Shown in pieces: positions 11,723 to 22,834 of a DNA stretch of 64,000 nt. The notes under the pieces were generated by a model, which searched no databases, was not told the DNA's origin, and was given only the letters and a program-made list of their open reading frames with translations. The position numbers were made by a program, and so were the translations under genes. The stretch's first letter is position 1. Every line of letters begins with the position of its first letter. Source of the stretch: Ophiothrix spiculata. Lineage: Eukaryota; Echinodermata; Ophiuroidea; Amphilepidida; Ophiotrichidae. The stretch lies in the NCBI GenBank assembly GCA_000969725.1, contig JXSR01S047480.1; one strand, written 5' to 3'.

Positions 11723-11968
11723 TTGTTTTACCTGGAAATTAAAGAGTATAGTGAAAACTGGATAATAACATTAAATCAAAACTGTGTTAGTGTAAAACAG
11801 ACTTTGTCACAGCTGAATATTGTTGCTCATGTCGCCCTCACCTTCCTTAGCATTCCTTTGTATTTTGTGAACAAACACGCATGTGGATTCATCATTACAG
11901 GCATGGCTTGCTCTCAGCATCTATTACACCTTGGTGTTTATATTGGGTATACCACGGATGAGATCTAA
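11723..11968 (+). CDS. Open frame within tandem module (copy 1), doubtful
   Basis: An 81-codon frame without a usable ATG at its start; it opens at a TTG. The peptide ends 'FIITGMACSQHLLHLGVYIG' followed by 'YTTDEI', and it is mirrored at 12,720-12,962. Between the two copies I count about five silent and about four amino-acid changes plus one in-frame 3-bp indel. The last ~130 bp are nearly identical. The frame-preserving indel and silent changes are a weak hint of past coding constraint, but recent duplication explains most of it. No domain is recognised. It could be an exon fragment of an unknown gene or chance. Confidence 0.15.
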   Translation: MFYLEIKEYSENWIITLNQNCVSVKQTLSQLNIVAHVALTFLSIPLYFVNKHACGFIITGMACSQHLLHLGVYIGYTTDEI

Positions 11969-12719
11969 ACACAACACAGCCTGGGTGTGAAATGTGTCTG
12001 ATATAACCGGGGACTGGTCCGCTTACTAGAGGACAAAAGTTCATGTATAGTCTTCAAAATAAGATATTGAGGGTTGAGAGCCTCAAGGCTGTATTTGCAT
12101 TTCAACAATCCTGAGAACAAAAGATTTCAAGACCTGATGGGTCTTTCCTGATGAATGATCTTGCACACATTTTGTAATAGACCAAAAACACCATCAGGTC
12201 TGGACACCTTTTAATCTAGGGATTAATTGTTGCCTTGCAAATAGACCTTGTCTATACATTTATCTTGAAAGCATGTAAAATACATCCTTTTGTTTTACCT
12301 GGAAATTAAAGAGTATAGCGAAAACTGGATAAAAATATTAAACTAAAACTGTGTTAGTGTAAAACAGTATCTGAATTGTGAGTTCCACCGAACTGTCATG
12401 AGTAGACAGCTTTTTGGATAGCTTTTTAAATGATGAGGGTTGTGTCAATATTAGATATAAACATCAACTGTGTTAGTGTAAAAAAGACTTTATCACAGCT
12501 GAATATTTCTCATGCTGCTCTTGACACCTTTTGACCTGTCATGAGTAGACAGCTTTTTGGATAGCTTTTTAAATGATGAGAGTTTTGTCAATATTAGATA
12601 TAAACATCAACTGTGTTAGTGTAAAAAAGACTTTATCACAGCTGAATATTTCTCATGCTGCTCTTGACACCTTTTGACCTTTTATACATTTATCTTAAAA
12701 GCATGTAAAATACATCTTT

Positions 12720-12962
12720 TTGTTTTACCTGGAAATTAAAGAGTATAGTGAAAATTGGATAAAAACGTTAAACCAAAACTGTGTTAGTGTAAAACAGATA
12801 TTGTCACAGCTGAATATTGCTCATGCCGTCCTCACCTTTCTGAGCATTCCTTTGTATTTTGTGAACAAACACGCATGTGGATTCATCATTACAGGCATGG
12901 CTTGCTCTCAGCATCTATTACACCTTGGTGTTTATATTGGGTATACCATGGATGAGATATAA
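12720..12962 (+). CDS. Open frame within tandem module (copy 2), doubtful
   Basis: An 80-codon counterpart of 11,723-11,968, about 90% identical at the peptide level, again lacking an initiator ATG. Shared residues include 'SIPLYFVNKHACGF'. A third copy of the module at ~12,297 loses the frame after about 30 codons. No family is recognised. Its value is only as a test pair for selection. Confidence 0.15.
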   Translation: MFYLEIKEYSENWIKTLNQNCVSVKQILSQLNIAHAVLTFLSIPLYFVNKHACGFIITGMACSQHLLHLGVYIGYTMDEI

Positions 12963-13404
12963 ACACAACACAGCCTGGGTGTGAAATGTGTCTAATATAA
13001 CCGGGGACTGCTACGAATATTAGATGACAATAGTTATACTTAATATAAACGTCACAATCAGCTGTATGTTACTGCATCTGTCTGTAAAAGCCATTGACAA
13101 ACTGGAACCTTGGATTGGTTGAAATTTTAATTATTGTATATGACAATTATATTCAAGTCCAAAGTTTTTTTTTTTCAAAAAGAGAGTTATTTACAGAATA
13201 CTTGCTTATAGATAAGGCTACGTTTATAAAAGAATAATCCAAGACCATGATATGGCTGCATGTACATTACGTGCATAATATCATGTTTGGACCATATATT
13301 TTGCATCATTTTGAGCGTTAGAAAGTTTGGTTGGAATTAAATTGACCTCAATAATGTCTCATTCTTCTTCTTCCATAGAAGTGCGGACTCATATAATTGA
13401 GGAT

Positions 13405-14110
13405 GAAACGCACTGTGTGGTGTGCACGAGTCGGAAGTCGACGCATGAATCCAATATCAGGTGCAAAACTATATACAAGTGCGAGTAAAAAAAGCAGAAG
13501 GCTGAACTACTTCTGTAGGGAGTCCCTCAAGACATCCTTGAAGCTGTCGAGGGACTTGCAATCTGCAGGATCCATGTGAAGACAGTTCCATTCCCTGATG
13601 GTACGGGGGAAGAAGGACTTGCTGTAGGATGTGATGCTGGTATGAGGTATTGCAAACCTGGATGAGTGGCCTCTGGTAGTGGTTGAAAGTGGCGTAAGAT
13701 GGAGCTTCCATGGTATATCCACAAGTCCATAGCGTATCTTGTACAGCATGCATAAGCGATTAAGTGTGCGTCTGTCCTGAAGAGTTGTCCAGTTGAGTTC
13801 TTGGAGCATTGTAGTCACACTGCTTGATTTGTCATAGTCGTTGGTGACGAAGCGAGCAGATGTACGCTGTATTTGTTACATCTTCTTCACATTCCTCTGG
13901 GTGTGTGGATCCCATGCAGAGGATCCATATTCCAAGGTTGGTCTCACAAAGGTAGTGAAGGCTGCCTCTTTAACTTTCCGACTGCAGTGGGATATGTTGC
14001 TTGCTAAGAAAGATCTTACTCTCTTGCTTCATTTAATATCTTCATGCTCCACATGTGCTTATTTCATCCTGACCCAATTATTAACCCTCTCAATGCAGGG
14101 CTGATTTAAG
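13405..14110 (-). mobile_element. LINE 3' fragment, Jockey/CR1-like reverse transcriptase C-terminus
   Basis: Read on the minus strand from about 14,040, the frame gives 'SRKVKEAAFTTFVRPTLEYG', 'SSAWDPHTQRNVKK', 'NRLCMLYKIRYGLVDIPW', 'TTTRGHSSRF', 'SKSFFPRTIREWNCL' and 'SLDSFKDVLRD'. This is the familiar thumb/C-terminal region of reverse transcriptases in Jockey/CR1-type non-LTR retrotransposons. The frame stops at ~13,507 and the 3' untranslated tail runs to ~13,400. There is one in-frame stop at ~13,880 ('KKM*QIQR'), and everything upstream of the thumb is missing. It is therefore a dead 5'-truncated copy of roughly 0.7 kb, out of an expected several kb. Confidence 0.88.
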
Positions 14111-16535
14111 GGTTATTCATAAAATTCCTTCACACTTTTTATGTGTAAATGTATATTACACTTAAACTTGTGAGTTAAAATTTCAAATTAAGCAATTCCC
14201 TTCTATCACAGGCTAAATTTTTGGTATGATAGATTGCACTCTTTTGATTTGCTCATAAACTTTGATGTTTGGCATAAAAATATTGAAACAAATTCCAAAG
14301 CAATAATTAAAGTTAAAATTTTTCACTCATACTTCTATATTTTTTTTAATGCAAATTGTGTGAAGTTTACAATATTTGCTGCCAGAATATCAATGTCATT
14401 TATAGCTACAGTTCTGTTTCATGAGCAAGACAGCTGAATATCATGTTTACTTACACATGTCAGAATATCACAATTTTGTGGCATACATAAGGAATAGAGT
14501 CTCTAGTTTATACATAAATCTCAACTAGTGATTTCACATCCATGATAAAGTTCAAAATGGCGTCAACAGACTACTTCGAAAAAGTTAACACCTTTTTCAC
14601 CAACACCTCTATGTTTAACAAGTCGATCGTTTTCAAATTTTGAAAAATAATTGTAGGCTTGATATATCTCACACTCAATTTCTGATGATAGTTTGCGGAT
14701 ATGAGATGTAATATCAAGTAAGTCAATAATTTTGTTGAGAGACTGCTTTTAAATTTCATTATGTGGTGTTGATTTTGAATGATCGTAATGACCTTGCACT
14801 TTTTTGCCTGCCAAAGATGGCTTAAAACACGACTGCATTGCCTTTTTTAATATCTATATCCCTTTCTAATGTTAGCATTCACAAAATTAGCGTGTAAATT
14901 GAGCATGCCATCAAAGCAAATACTGCCATTTTTATATTAATCAAAATTACGGAATTGTGATGTATTTGTCTTGCATTTCACGTCACTGTTTAAAGGCTGA
15001 CAGAATGGCTCTGTGGTAGTTACAATACTTTGTCATGCATGACTGAGTTGTGCCAGAAGGCAAGGTTTGAATCCCAACAAATGCAGTGGAAATTAAAATT
15101 CTCTTTTCACGATCAAAAATATAATTCAGATTCACATTTGTCTGAACAATCAGCGTTATTCACCCTAAAGATGAATTTTAAAGTTAACCTACAAGATTCA
15201 TTCAAATTTGCCCTGAAATTTGTCATTTTATGGTCAAGGTTTTTATTATTTGTTACATTTGAGTGTAAAACTTTAATTCTAATTTGAAAGGAATCCCTTT
15301 AGTAAGTCACATTTTAGTGTCTTTTGAAAAACTAGCATAAGAGTAAATTCAGGTTTCTCTCCTCCATCCCCATCAGAACTTTGTGTCACTAGCTTTAATG
15401 TACAGAGAATTAGAATTGATTGCTCCCAGACACATTGTCATTAACGTGATGTTTGGAAAACAGAAAGGATATTTAAATTCAGTCAGATGTCATTACCTGT
15501 CACAAACATCTTAATTTAAATGAAGAAGCAAACAGTACATTCATTTCACACTTTTCTATATTCAAGGGGTTTGAACCTTAAGGCCTTTCCATTATGAAGA
15601 TTATGTGTACAATATACAGTTACATACTCAACATCCATGCTCATAAGCTTGCTATTGACTCAATACAACTTCTGCTCCACAAACTACAAATGCAGTATGT
15701 GTATTGCAGATATATTGCAAGTTACTTCCTTTTCTCTTAGTGAAATCCTGCAGAAATGAGCAGATGATCAAATTCTCTTTCATCTACTCTATCAAATACA
15801 TGTACAATTTTACGTACAACTTTTTTGCATGGGAATGAATTTAAGTGAAATGTTATGTTTAAAAGAAGTATCTGCTGTGCTTTGTAAATACACATACTGT
15901 GTTTTTTACTTTGTTGGGCAGATTTTCAGTTCCACCAAATCCATGGATTATATTTACAAATGCTTTGAGATATTTTCATTGTCAACGAAAGACAGAGAAA
16001 TCTTCTAGAAATTTGAGCAATACAATGCATGCCCAAATAGAAATTGCCATCACAACTTAATTACTTACCAAATGAATTCTAAACAAGAGGATTTAGTACA
16101 AATCTTCCCTGATCATGTCTCCATTCAAATACAAAGAAATTGGCAGCCCTATCTGACAGATTCAATTAATTTACAACTGAAATCAAAACACATCCACATG
16201 CAGACCTAAGGTATATACAATGAATAAAAACACTCACAAGTAATTTAGGGGCATTTTTGAAATGTTTCAGGCATTTAGTTTGCATTTTCGTTTATTACAT
16301 ACATATTTATCACAAGATTAAGGCTGATTGTGTATAATGAGTGATTCTGAAAATAAAACAGCCACCATCAACATACATTCAAAGGTGGTATTTTGGGTCG
16401 GGCTTCAATTATCTTTTGCAAACAACTTAAATATATGAGAAATCCCTTATTAGCAGTTGTTAATTCTCCTAGTCCTGTTATTATGACAAACATAATTTAT
16501 GCATAAAAATTTAGTTGTAGTCTTGGCCCTGTATT
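14111..16535. other. Intergenic, nothing recognised
   Basis: 2.4 kb of AT-rich sequence. Short frames occur at 14,234 (+), 14,571 (-) and 15,030 (+), with no family resemblance and no splice-site context. No terminal repeats were noticed. Confidence 0.5.
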
Positions 16536-16539
16536 TATG

Positions 16540-17925
16540 ACTCTGTAATCTGGTAGTAGTATTGTATAAGGTAGCACTATCCTAAATAAGATTGCGTCGG
16601 GCCCACCCTGTATAATTTCCATGTTTTTATTTGACAAAGCCAAAGGTGGAATAGAACCTTAAAATAATTGATCAGAAAAGGATTATAATAAAACCAAGAT
16701 ATGACTTTTTTTGTAGCTCATTGTGTTGACAGACTATTTATTAAGGAATGTTGAAAAAAGACTTAAGGGTTTCATTCTATGTTTATTTAAAATTTTGAAA
16801 ATTTCTCTCCCCTAGGAACACTGAAGAAATTTGAGAGTTGACAAAATTATCTGGTACATACATCGGGGTTTTCGAGTGACCGGGGCAGAAAAACGAGCTG
16901 GGCTACAACCATTTTGTTCAAGATTTTTTGAAAGAACCAACCTTAAACTTCACGATAAATGGCAGATGGACTCAATAGAATTGCTAATAAGCGAGATGCA
17001 GACTTTTTTGTAAGGGCCTATTTACACATAAATAAATAGGAAATGGAATTACAATAGTGCACCCTATAAACTACTTCATTTTTTGGACAATATATCCATA
17101 TCTCTAGTTGTCAATATCAGATGACAAAGTTCTCTGAATCAAGCTACAAATGACTAACCAATTTGACTGAATTAGCTTTCAATTACGACTGATTTCCAAA
17201 GATTTGTCTGCAACCAAAAGTGTACAAGATATAGTCAGAAAAGATGAAATTGACAACAATTAAAAAAAAAAGAATGAGGAACATAGAAACTGGGCAACAA
17301 AGGTTGCTTCATAATACAACTGGAAGATACATTAAATAGTTTGTATATTCCACAAATCTGTGAGCTTAGTTGATACTCAAGCAATAAAACAATGCCTATA
17401 AATAAAACTAGTGTAAACATGATAGAGATAGCCTCAAGTTTGAGGCAAACTAATTAAGTAGTCTACATGTTTGGCACATTCTCTTAACACATTTGTAAAG
17501 TATGTTAGAAATTTGACAAAACTGCTGCTGAAACTAAACACCCAAGCACCTAGTATCACACATTATCAACTAGGCCAGCTATGAATAGTCTAGTTTTAAG
17601 GCATTAATTATTTCCTTTCTACACTGAGCTTAGCCTAAATCATGAAGAAGGAACCTACAATTCTTTCATATATTGTGTTACCTTTTCTGATTTTCATCCT
17701 GTAGGGCTTCCGTTAGAATGTTTATTGTACTGGTTCACTCCTCAAAACAACTTGGCATAGTTTGCTATCATCTCCTCAGATAATATACAATTAGATATAG
17801 TAGTTCAACATAAATCATGCAGCAATTATACATCCATGCTTACACTTATTTTTATCCTGAGAGGGTACCTCATGTGTGATTAAAACATGCTGATCACCAA
17901 ATGGGCCAGAGAACCAATAAAATAA
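16540..17925. repeat. Older local duplication, copy 1 (partner 22,835-23,870)
   Basis: It aligns with 22,835-23,870 through 'gtaatctggtagta', 'cacaaatctgtgagc', 'cacattctcttaacac', 'ctaggccagctatgaatagt' and 'ccagagaaccaataaa' (partner 'cccaaagaaccaataaa'). Divergence is clearly greater than in the W/B pair, roughly 15-20%. It contains one extra element at 16,569-17,064 that the partner lacks. Confidence 0.85.
16569..17064. mobile_element. MITE-like insertion defined by empty site
   Basis: 496 bp flanked by TATA (16,565-16,568 and 17,065-17,068). Its ends are imperfect inverted repeats: AGGTAGCACTATCC on the left, and GGGTGCACTATTGTAAT on the inverted right. The partner duplication at ~22,855 reads 'gtattatagtaaactatttc' with nothing inserted. 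A 60-codon frame inside (16,831-17,013) has no recognisable domain. TA-type target; superfamily not certain. Confidence 0.65.
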
Positions 17926-18895
17926 CGTTACATGTAACTTTTTTGCCATTGAAATTTCATAATCTGTGCAACTTCTTCTTCAAAGAAAACCTTACTAGCA
18001 AAAACTTTTAATCACACCACTTTTTTCTTATTTCACGATTTCACATCCCAGAATAACTTGGCCATCATATTATATTTCATTGATGTTTTTTTTAGTTTTA
18101 GGAAGGTTAACAATCAGTTGATATGGCACAGAGAGATGCAACACCTACAACCTGAAAAAATAAAAAAGAATAGTATAGATGAGGTGAAAACTAATGGTCC
18201 ACAGATATGCATGAGGGAACAACAAATGATCGCTGCACGTTTCAAAGGCCTTACTTGATTTGGTGTGAAATTTGAAAGCATGTGTCCTTTAATAGTAACA
18301 CTGGATATGACTGTGCACACTGCCGGGCATGCTTTCATATGTCACCTAATCTACAAAATGAAGCTCTTGCTAGGTTTGGTCACCTCTTTACCGTCCAAAG
18401 ATTGATTTTTATGTTTAAAAACAATGAGGTTCATATACAAAAAAAAAGAGGTTTAAGCCTCACAATAGTTTAAAGTTACAGCTGTATTGACTTGAATTTC
18501 TAGTCAAAGGAAAATATTTTCAATATCAAGTTTAAGTAAATATCTATCAGGTGTACAAACCTTTGTGTGTGTTGTTTTGTGATGCCTCTTCAAACCTTAA
18601 AACAACTACATTTTTCCTGTTTGTTTCAAAATTAGGAAAACAAAAATAAACTGTAAATGAAACATGTTCATACCTAAATCAGATAAACCCCACTTAAATT
18701 ACAAACTTAAATGTTCCACAGATATCTCACACATTTTGCAGTACAGACAAATTTGACGCATATGAGAATTAATCATGTACCACACACACACATTGGAAAC
18801 CAAGCCTGTCATGAGTAATCTTGCATTCACATTACTATATTATACTTCTCTATTTGCCAACATAAGCAGTTTAAGTAATGAAAGTGACTCAGTCG
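17926..18895. other. Intergenic, nothing recognised
   Basis: AT-rich. Overlapping short frames near 18,058-18,338 on both strands have no recognisable content. Confidence 0.5.
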
Positions 18896-18899
18896 TTTT

Positions 18900-19085
18900 T
18901 ATAACATACTTAATAATAATATAATAATTAATAATAATAATTCAGTGATATATTAAGCGCATTTCCTGTGTTTACATGATCAATGCACTGTACAATTCGC
19001 AAATTAAACATGTAAATTTTAAAAATACATTAATATACACCTAATATATAATTTGAAAATATATTAAATGGACGCATAAAAATCT
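18900..19085 (-). repeat. Possible retroelement 3' tail with AAT microsatellite
   Basis: On the minus strand, 'gtacagtgcattgatcatgt', then 'gcgcttaatatatcactgaa' is followed by (TTA)n (18,900-18,945). A 'gcgctt..ata' block before an ATT-type microsatellite is typical of 3' tails of many invertebrate LINE/SINE families. The body is not recognised, so this is tentative. Confidence 0.35.
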
Positions 19086-19324
19086 GCACAAATTTATGAC
19101 AAAAACAGATTCATCAATCATTACCAACATTAATTAAAAAGTTTATCAAAACAAATATGCACATAATTAAAAAAACAAATTGAGGAAAACACCAATAGAA
19201 CCATGAAAATTATAATACACACTACTGCTGATGCAGGAATTGTTTAAGCTGTTTGATCCTTATGGCATACTGTCTATAATAAGTGCTTAAATGTTGAGTT
19301 GTATACCTAAACATTTCATCATTT

Positions 19325-19403
19325 TGAGTAATTTCCTGCCAAAATGGAGTTTTTAACAAACGAGAAAATATATTTCCTGCCGACAAGGAGTTTTTAACAA
19401 AAA
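19325..19403. repeat. Short tandem repeat split by an insertion
   Basis: A ~44-bp unit ('tttcctgcc.acaaggagttttta' type) occurs twice before 19,404. A third copy lies at 21,558-21,600, on the other side of the Penelope-like insertion. The insertion therefore landed inside a small tandem array. Confidence 0.7.
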
Positions 19404-19410
19404 AGAAGAT

Positions 19411-20263
19411 TGGTAGATTTTAATAGGTTCATCGTCGGACAAGTTTTGAACTGTCAAGCTTTTGTCAGGAGTAGCTCTGACTTCTTCAGGACAAATATTA
19501 TAATAAAGACATGTGGGCTGTCACTACCCACTGATGACTCGCATGAGCCATTCACTGAAGGCTGCCCCTTGCCAACAGTGTTAAAAGCAGATCACCTCTT
19601 TGAAATTATGGTGGCTCTGAAAAGAGCCTTTCTGAAGGCTGCCCCTTGCCAACAGATTCACACAAAAGCAGGTTGCCCCTAACCTCTTATGTGTTGTTCT
19701 TATGAGATATTTGTGGCTCTTAAAAGAGTCTTTCTGAAGGCTGCCCCTTGCCAACAGTTATTTGCACAAAAGTAGGTTGCCCCTATACCTCTAATGTGTG
19801 TTCAAATGATAGGCTGCCCCTTGCTTATTCAGTCTCCAACCGAACAGATTGATACCTGATCGAGAAGTGACAACGAAAAGGTAGATGTGACGGAATTATA
19901 TGGTTTGATCAATTGACTAGATTCCTTTTTCCTTTGGTAATCAAAGATCAAAGGCACCACTTATACTGTCGGAACAACTATTGTGCTAATTAATCTTGCT
20001 GACAAACATCCTGTCGATTGTTTACAAGACAAAGAGTAGACTATAAGATGTTAAACCAATTAAGACTATAAGATGTTAAACCAATTAGATTGTTAAGCCA
20101 ATTGGATTAGCACAACAATTGTGCTAATTAATCCTGGTGGTAAACATCCTGTCAATGTTTGCAAGACAAAGAGTAGACAATTAGACCAATTAATTAAACC
20201 AATTAGATGTTATTGTATGTTTAAACAAAGAGTAGTCTTCATGAACAGAATATCAGCTGGGAT
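19411..20263 (-). repeat. Left arm: 3' untranslated region of the Penelope-like copy
   Basis: It follows the coding remnant on the minus strand and pairs with 20,776-21,499. It contains an extra internal duplication of ~115 bp around the motif 'gaaggctgccccttgccaac' (copies at ~19,558, ~19,634 and ~19,736); the right arm lacks one unit. It also has a 27-bp tandem at ~20,039-20,092 ('actataagatgttaaacc' twice). Confidence 0.8.
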
Positions 20264-20775
20264 TAATTGTTTGAAAATAGCGAGTTCCACATGCTGCTAA
20301 TCTGTTTACCATCATTTCTGTTGATGGTTGAAGATTCATTGATTCTTATTTCTAATGCTTCTCTTGCTAGTCTCATACCTAGGTGAGGAACTAGGGCCAA
20401 TTTGGTAGTCTCATTCCAAAGAGGTTCATGACCTTCATTGCAGGCATGTTCAGCCAATGCCCAGTGTTTCTTGTTTCCCTTAGTAGTTGCTCTTCAGTGA
20501 TCAGAAATTCTACGTTTCAAAAGTCGTTTAGTTTGGCTTATATATTGCTCACCACAATTGCAGGTAACAGAATACACACATGGTGTATGATCCTTGGGTA
20601 AGGGATCTTTTGGGTGGCTAAGGATGTCACGTAGTTTGGCCGATCTAGAGTAGAATGTTTTGACCCCTGCACGGCTTAGGAGCCGGCGAATTTTGTCTGA
20701 TACACCTTTGACATATGGCATGAAGGTTACACCTTTGTGTTGGTCATCCTCTTTGACTTCAGAACCACAAATCCC
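20264..20775 (-). pseudogene. Penelope-like GIY-YIG endonuclease remnant
   Basis: Minus-strand peptides include 'FMPYVKGVSDKIRRLLSRAG', 'KLRDILSHPKDPLP', 'PCVYSVTCNCGEQYI', then 'HACNEGHEPLW', 'GMRLAREALEIRI' and 'INRNDGKQISSMW'. This order (PYVKGVS..IRR, LRDxLxHPKD, VYxxxCxCGxxYIGxT, GH..W, RxxREAxEI, NRxDG..LS..W) is the region linking reverse transcriptase to the GIY-YIG nuclease at the C-terminus of Penelope-like retroelements. The reverse transcriptase itself is not present. It is a dead fragment with at least one interruption. Confidence 0.85.
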
Positions 20776-21549
20776 AGCTGATATTCTGTTCATGAAGTCT
20801 ACTCTTTGTTTAAACATACAATAACATCTAATTGGTTTAATTAATTGGTCTAATTGTCTACTCTTTGTCTTGCAAACATTGTCAGGATGTTTACCACCAG
20901 GATTAATTAGCACAATTGTTGTGCTAATCCAATTGGCTTAACAATCTAATTGGTTTAACATCTTATAGTCTACTCTTTGTCTTGTAAACAATCGACAGGA
21001 TGTTTGTCAGCAAGATTAATTAGCACAATAGTTGTTCCGACAGTATAAGTGGTGCCTTTGATCTTTGATTACCAAAGGAAAAAGGAATCTAGTCAATTGA
21101 TCAAACCATATAAATTCCGTCAAATCTAGCTTTTCGTTGTCACTTCTCGATCAGGTATCAATCTGTTCGGTTGGAGACTGAATATACAAGGCGCAGCCAA
21201 TCATTTGAACACACATTAGAGGAATAGGGGCAACCTACTTTTGTGCAAATAACTGTTGCCAAGGGGCAGCCTTCAGAAAGGCTCTTTTCAGAGCCACCAC
21301 AATTTCAAAGAGGTGATCTGCTTTTAACACTGTTGGCAAGGGGCAGCCTTCAGTGAATGGCTCATGCTAGTCATCAGTGGGTAGTGATGGCCCACATGTC
21401 TTTATAATAATATGTGTCCTGAAGAAGTCAGAGCTGCTCCTGAAGAAAGCTTGACAGTTCAAAACTTGTCCGACGGCGAACCCGTTTAAATCTACCAATT
21501 GTTATGAATTCCCGTCGTTAAAGCCTTTCTCAAAAAAAAAAAAAAAAAT
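20776..21549 (+). repeat. Right arm: second 3' untranslated region with poly(A)
   Basis: The inverse complement of the left arm, starting almost exactly at the stop-codon position of the coding remnant. It continues past the shared part (21,499) with 'gttatgaattcccgtcgtta', 'aagcctttctc' and then A17 (21,533-21,549 approximately). The A-rich end is what a target-primed reverse transcript would leave. Confidence 0.8.
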
Positions 21550-21556
21550 AGAAGAT

Positions 21557-22035
21557 ATATTTCCTCTCAACAAGGAGTTTTTAACAAAATATAAGGTATA
21601 TTTCTGATGCTGAATAATTACTATTTATAAGCACTATCTCAACTATAAAAAAGGGAAAATATACAGAGGATGTACTCATGAGCCAATTAGAATTGTTCAA
21701 CACCAATAATACTACTAGGCCCAGAGTCTCAAGTCACCAAGGGCTCAAATTAAAGCAAAAAGTATTTTTGTGTTTTTGAACACAAAAGCAGGAACAGCCA
21801 TTTGAAATACCCAGCCGAGCATAAAATAGCTCCCATGAAGCTGTTTATGTGAGCGTAAGGTGAGCAAATGAAAAGGCTAGGAAACCTTGCATTCTGAGAA
21901 GAGCTCCAAATTGCCCACAGAGCAACTAAGGAAAGCAATTATTTAGCAAAACTCTTTAGTACCTTAAAACATATTCCTGACATAAAATTTAATACAATTT
22001 GAGAGTATTCCATTTTTCTGGACAGATTTCTCAAC
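21557..22035. other. Intergenic, nothing recognised
   Basis: It begins with the third unit of the short tandem repeat interrupted by the insertion. The rest is AT-rich with no recognisable feature. Confidence 0.5.
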
Positions 22036-22039
22036 TAGC

Positions 22040-22795
22040 CCAAAAGTTTCCATAAAAAGGTTCCCCTGAGATTAGTCATCCGATCCATGGTAACTTTATA
22101 CAGGAATTTTTGGACAGACCAAACAGTAGATGTCAGGAGTATATTTTATGTCACATGATCTAGTTTTGTCAAATAACCAGAATATTGTGATGTGTCATAG
22201 TGAACATTTCCTCTGCAAGTCCTTCAAATGATAATTACTTAGTAGAGACAGCCTGTATACGTAGGTCAGAGGGTCCATCTCTCTTGAAGTGATTAGATGA
22301 AATTCCCACATTTTGAAAATGAACACCAAGGTCAAATGGAATGTGTAATTGAGTAATATGTAGCCTAGAATGTGTAGTTAATTTCAATCACTTTTATTTT
22401 GCTATATATCAAATAAAATAGCATCCATATTTAACGATCGAGTATTTCTCAATCGTCTACATTTGATAGTTTACCATTAAAGAATGGAATGCCTTTATAC
22501 TGCTACATAATACAAACTACATGTAGAAGCTATATCTCTAAATTGCTAAAAATGCAATTGTACAACATTTGAAGCTAGTACTTAAGCCTGCTTTCTGGGT
22601 CAATCCAATCACATAGGCACTTAGTACAACATTATAGCCAGGAGCAGAAATCTAACAGATAGCTCCCCTGACAGACAGCATCACATTTACAGTACATATC
22701 ATACCACCTGCAATAAGCTAGTGCTAGCTTAGTTATTTCAGCAATGTTATAGCTGTGTATGATGGTGATTTTGAAAGGAAAGAACATCTGATCAT
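22040..22795. repeat. Local duplication, copy A1 (partner 24,255-25,060)
   Basis: It shares 'ttttggacagaccaa', 'catagtgaacatttc', 'gagacagcctgtat', 'ggtcagagggtccatctctc' and 'acattatagccaggagcaga' with 24,255-25,060. It lies directly before the second copy of the 16.5-kb repeat, giving the order A1-B2-SINE-A2. Confidence 0.85.
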
Positions 22796-22834
22796 TTTAA
22801 ATATATCAAATAACAGCTAAGAGACTCTATTATT

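Larger units (their letters stand above)
11379..13010. repeat. Higher-order tandem repeat block
   Basis: Three related cassettes lie in tandem: 11,379-12,013, 12,025-12,380 (partial) and 12,393-13,010. A full cassette has (i) a ~143-bp module starting 'gtagacagctttttgg'; (ii) a ~270-bp module 'ggacaaaagttcatg...gaccaaaaacacc'; and (iii) a ~290-bp module 'tttgttttacctggaaatta...ataaccgggga'. Module (i) is itself tandemly doubled at 12,393-12,535 and 12,536-12,678. Module (iii) keeps an 80-81-codon frame in two copies, listed separately. No terminal repeats or enzyme frames identify it as a known element. Confidence 0.8.
19411..21549. mobile_element. Head-to-head Penelope-like element insertion (2.1-kb palindrome)
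   Basis: Flanked by the 7-bp direct repeat AGAAGAT (19,404-19,410 and 21,550-21,556), which looks like the target duplication. The left part, read on the minus strand, is a degenerate 3' portion of a GIY-YIG retroelement reading frame (about 20,775 to 20,264) followed by its 3' untranslated region (down to 19,411). The right part (20,776-21,549), read on the plus strand, is a second copy of only that 3' untranslated region, and it ends in a run of A. The two copies are joined 5' to 5', giving inverted arms of ~0.85 and ~0.73 kb. The coding part is 5'-truncated and interrupted. Arms look about 95% identical, so the insertion is fairly young. Confidence 0.8.

Noticed and set aside
13397-14104. 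Plus-strand frames across the LINE tail
   Set aside because: They are antisense shadows of the minus-strand reverse transcriptase C-terminus.
19536-19560. CTGATGA followed by a short stem in the Penelope-like arm, resembling a hammerhead ribozyme core
   Set aside because: Penelope-like elements can carry hammerheads, but the GAAA required after stem II is missing (the sequence continues GAGCCATT) in both arms, and no matching stem I/III was found.
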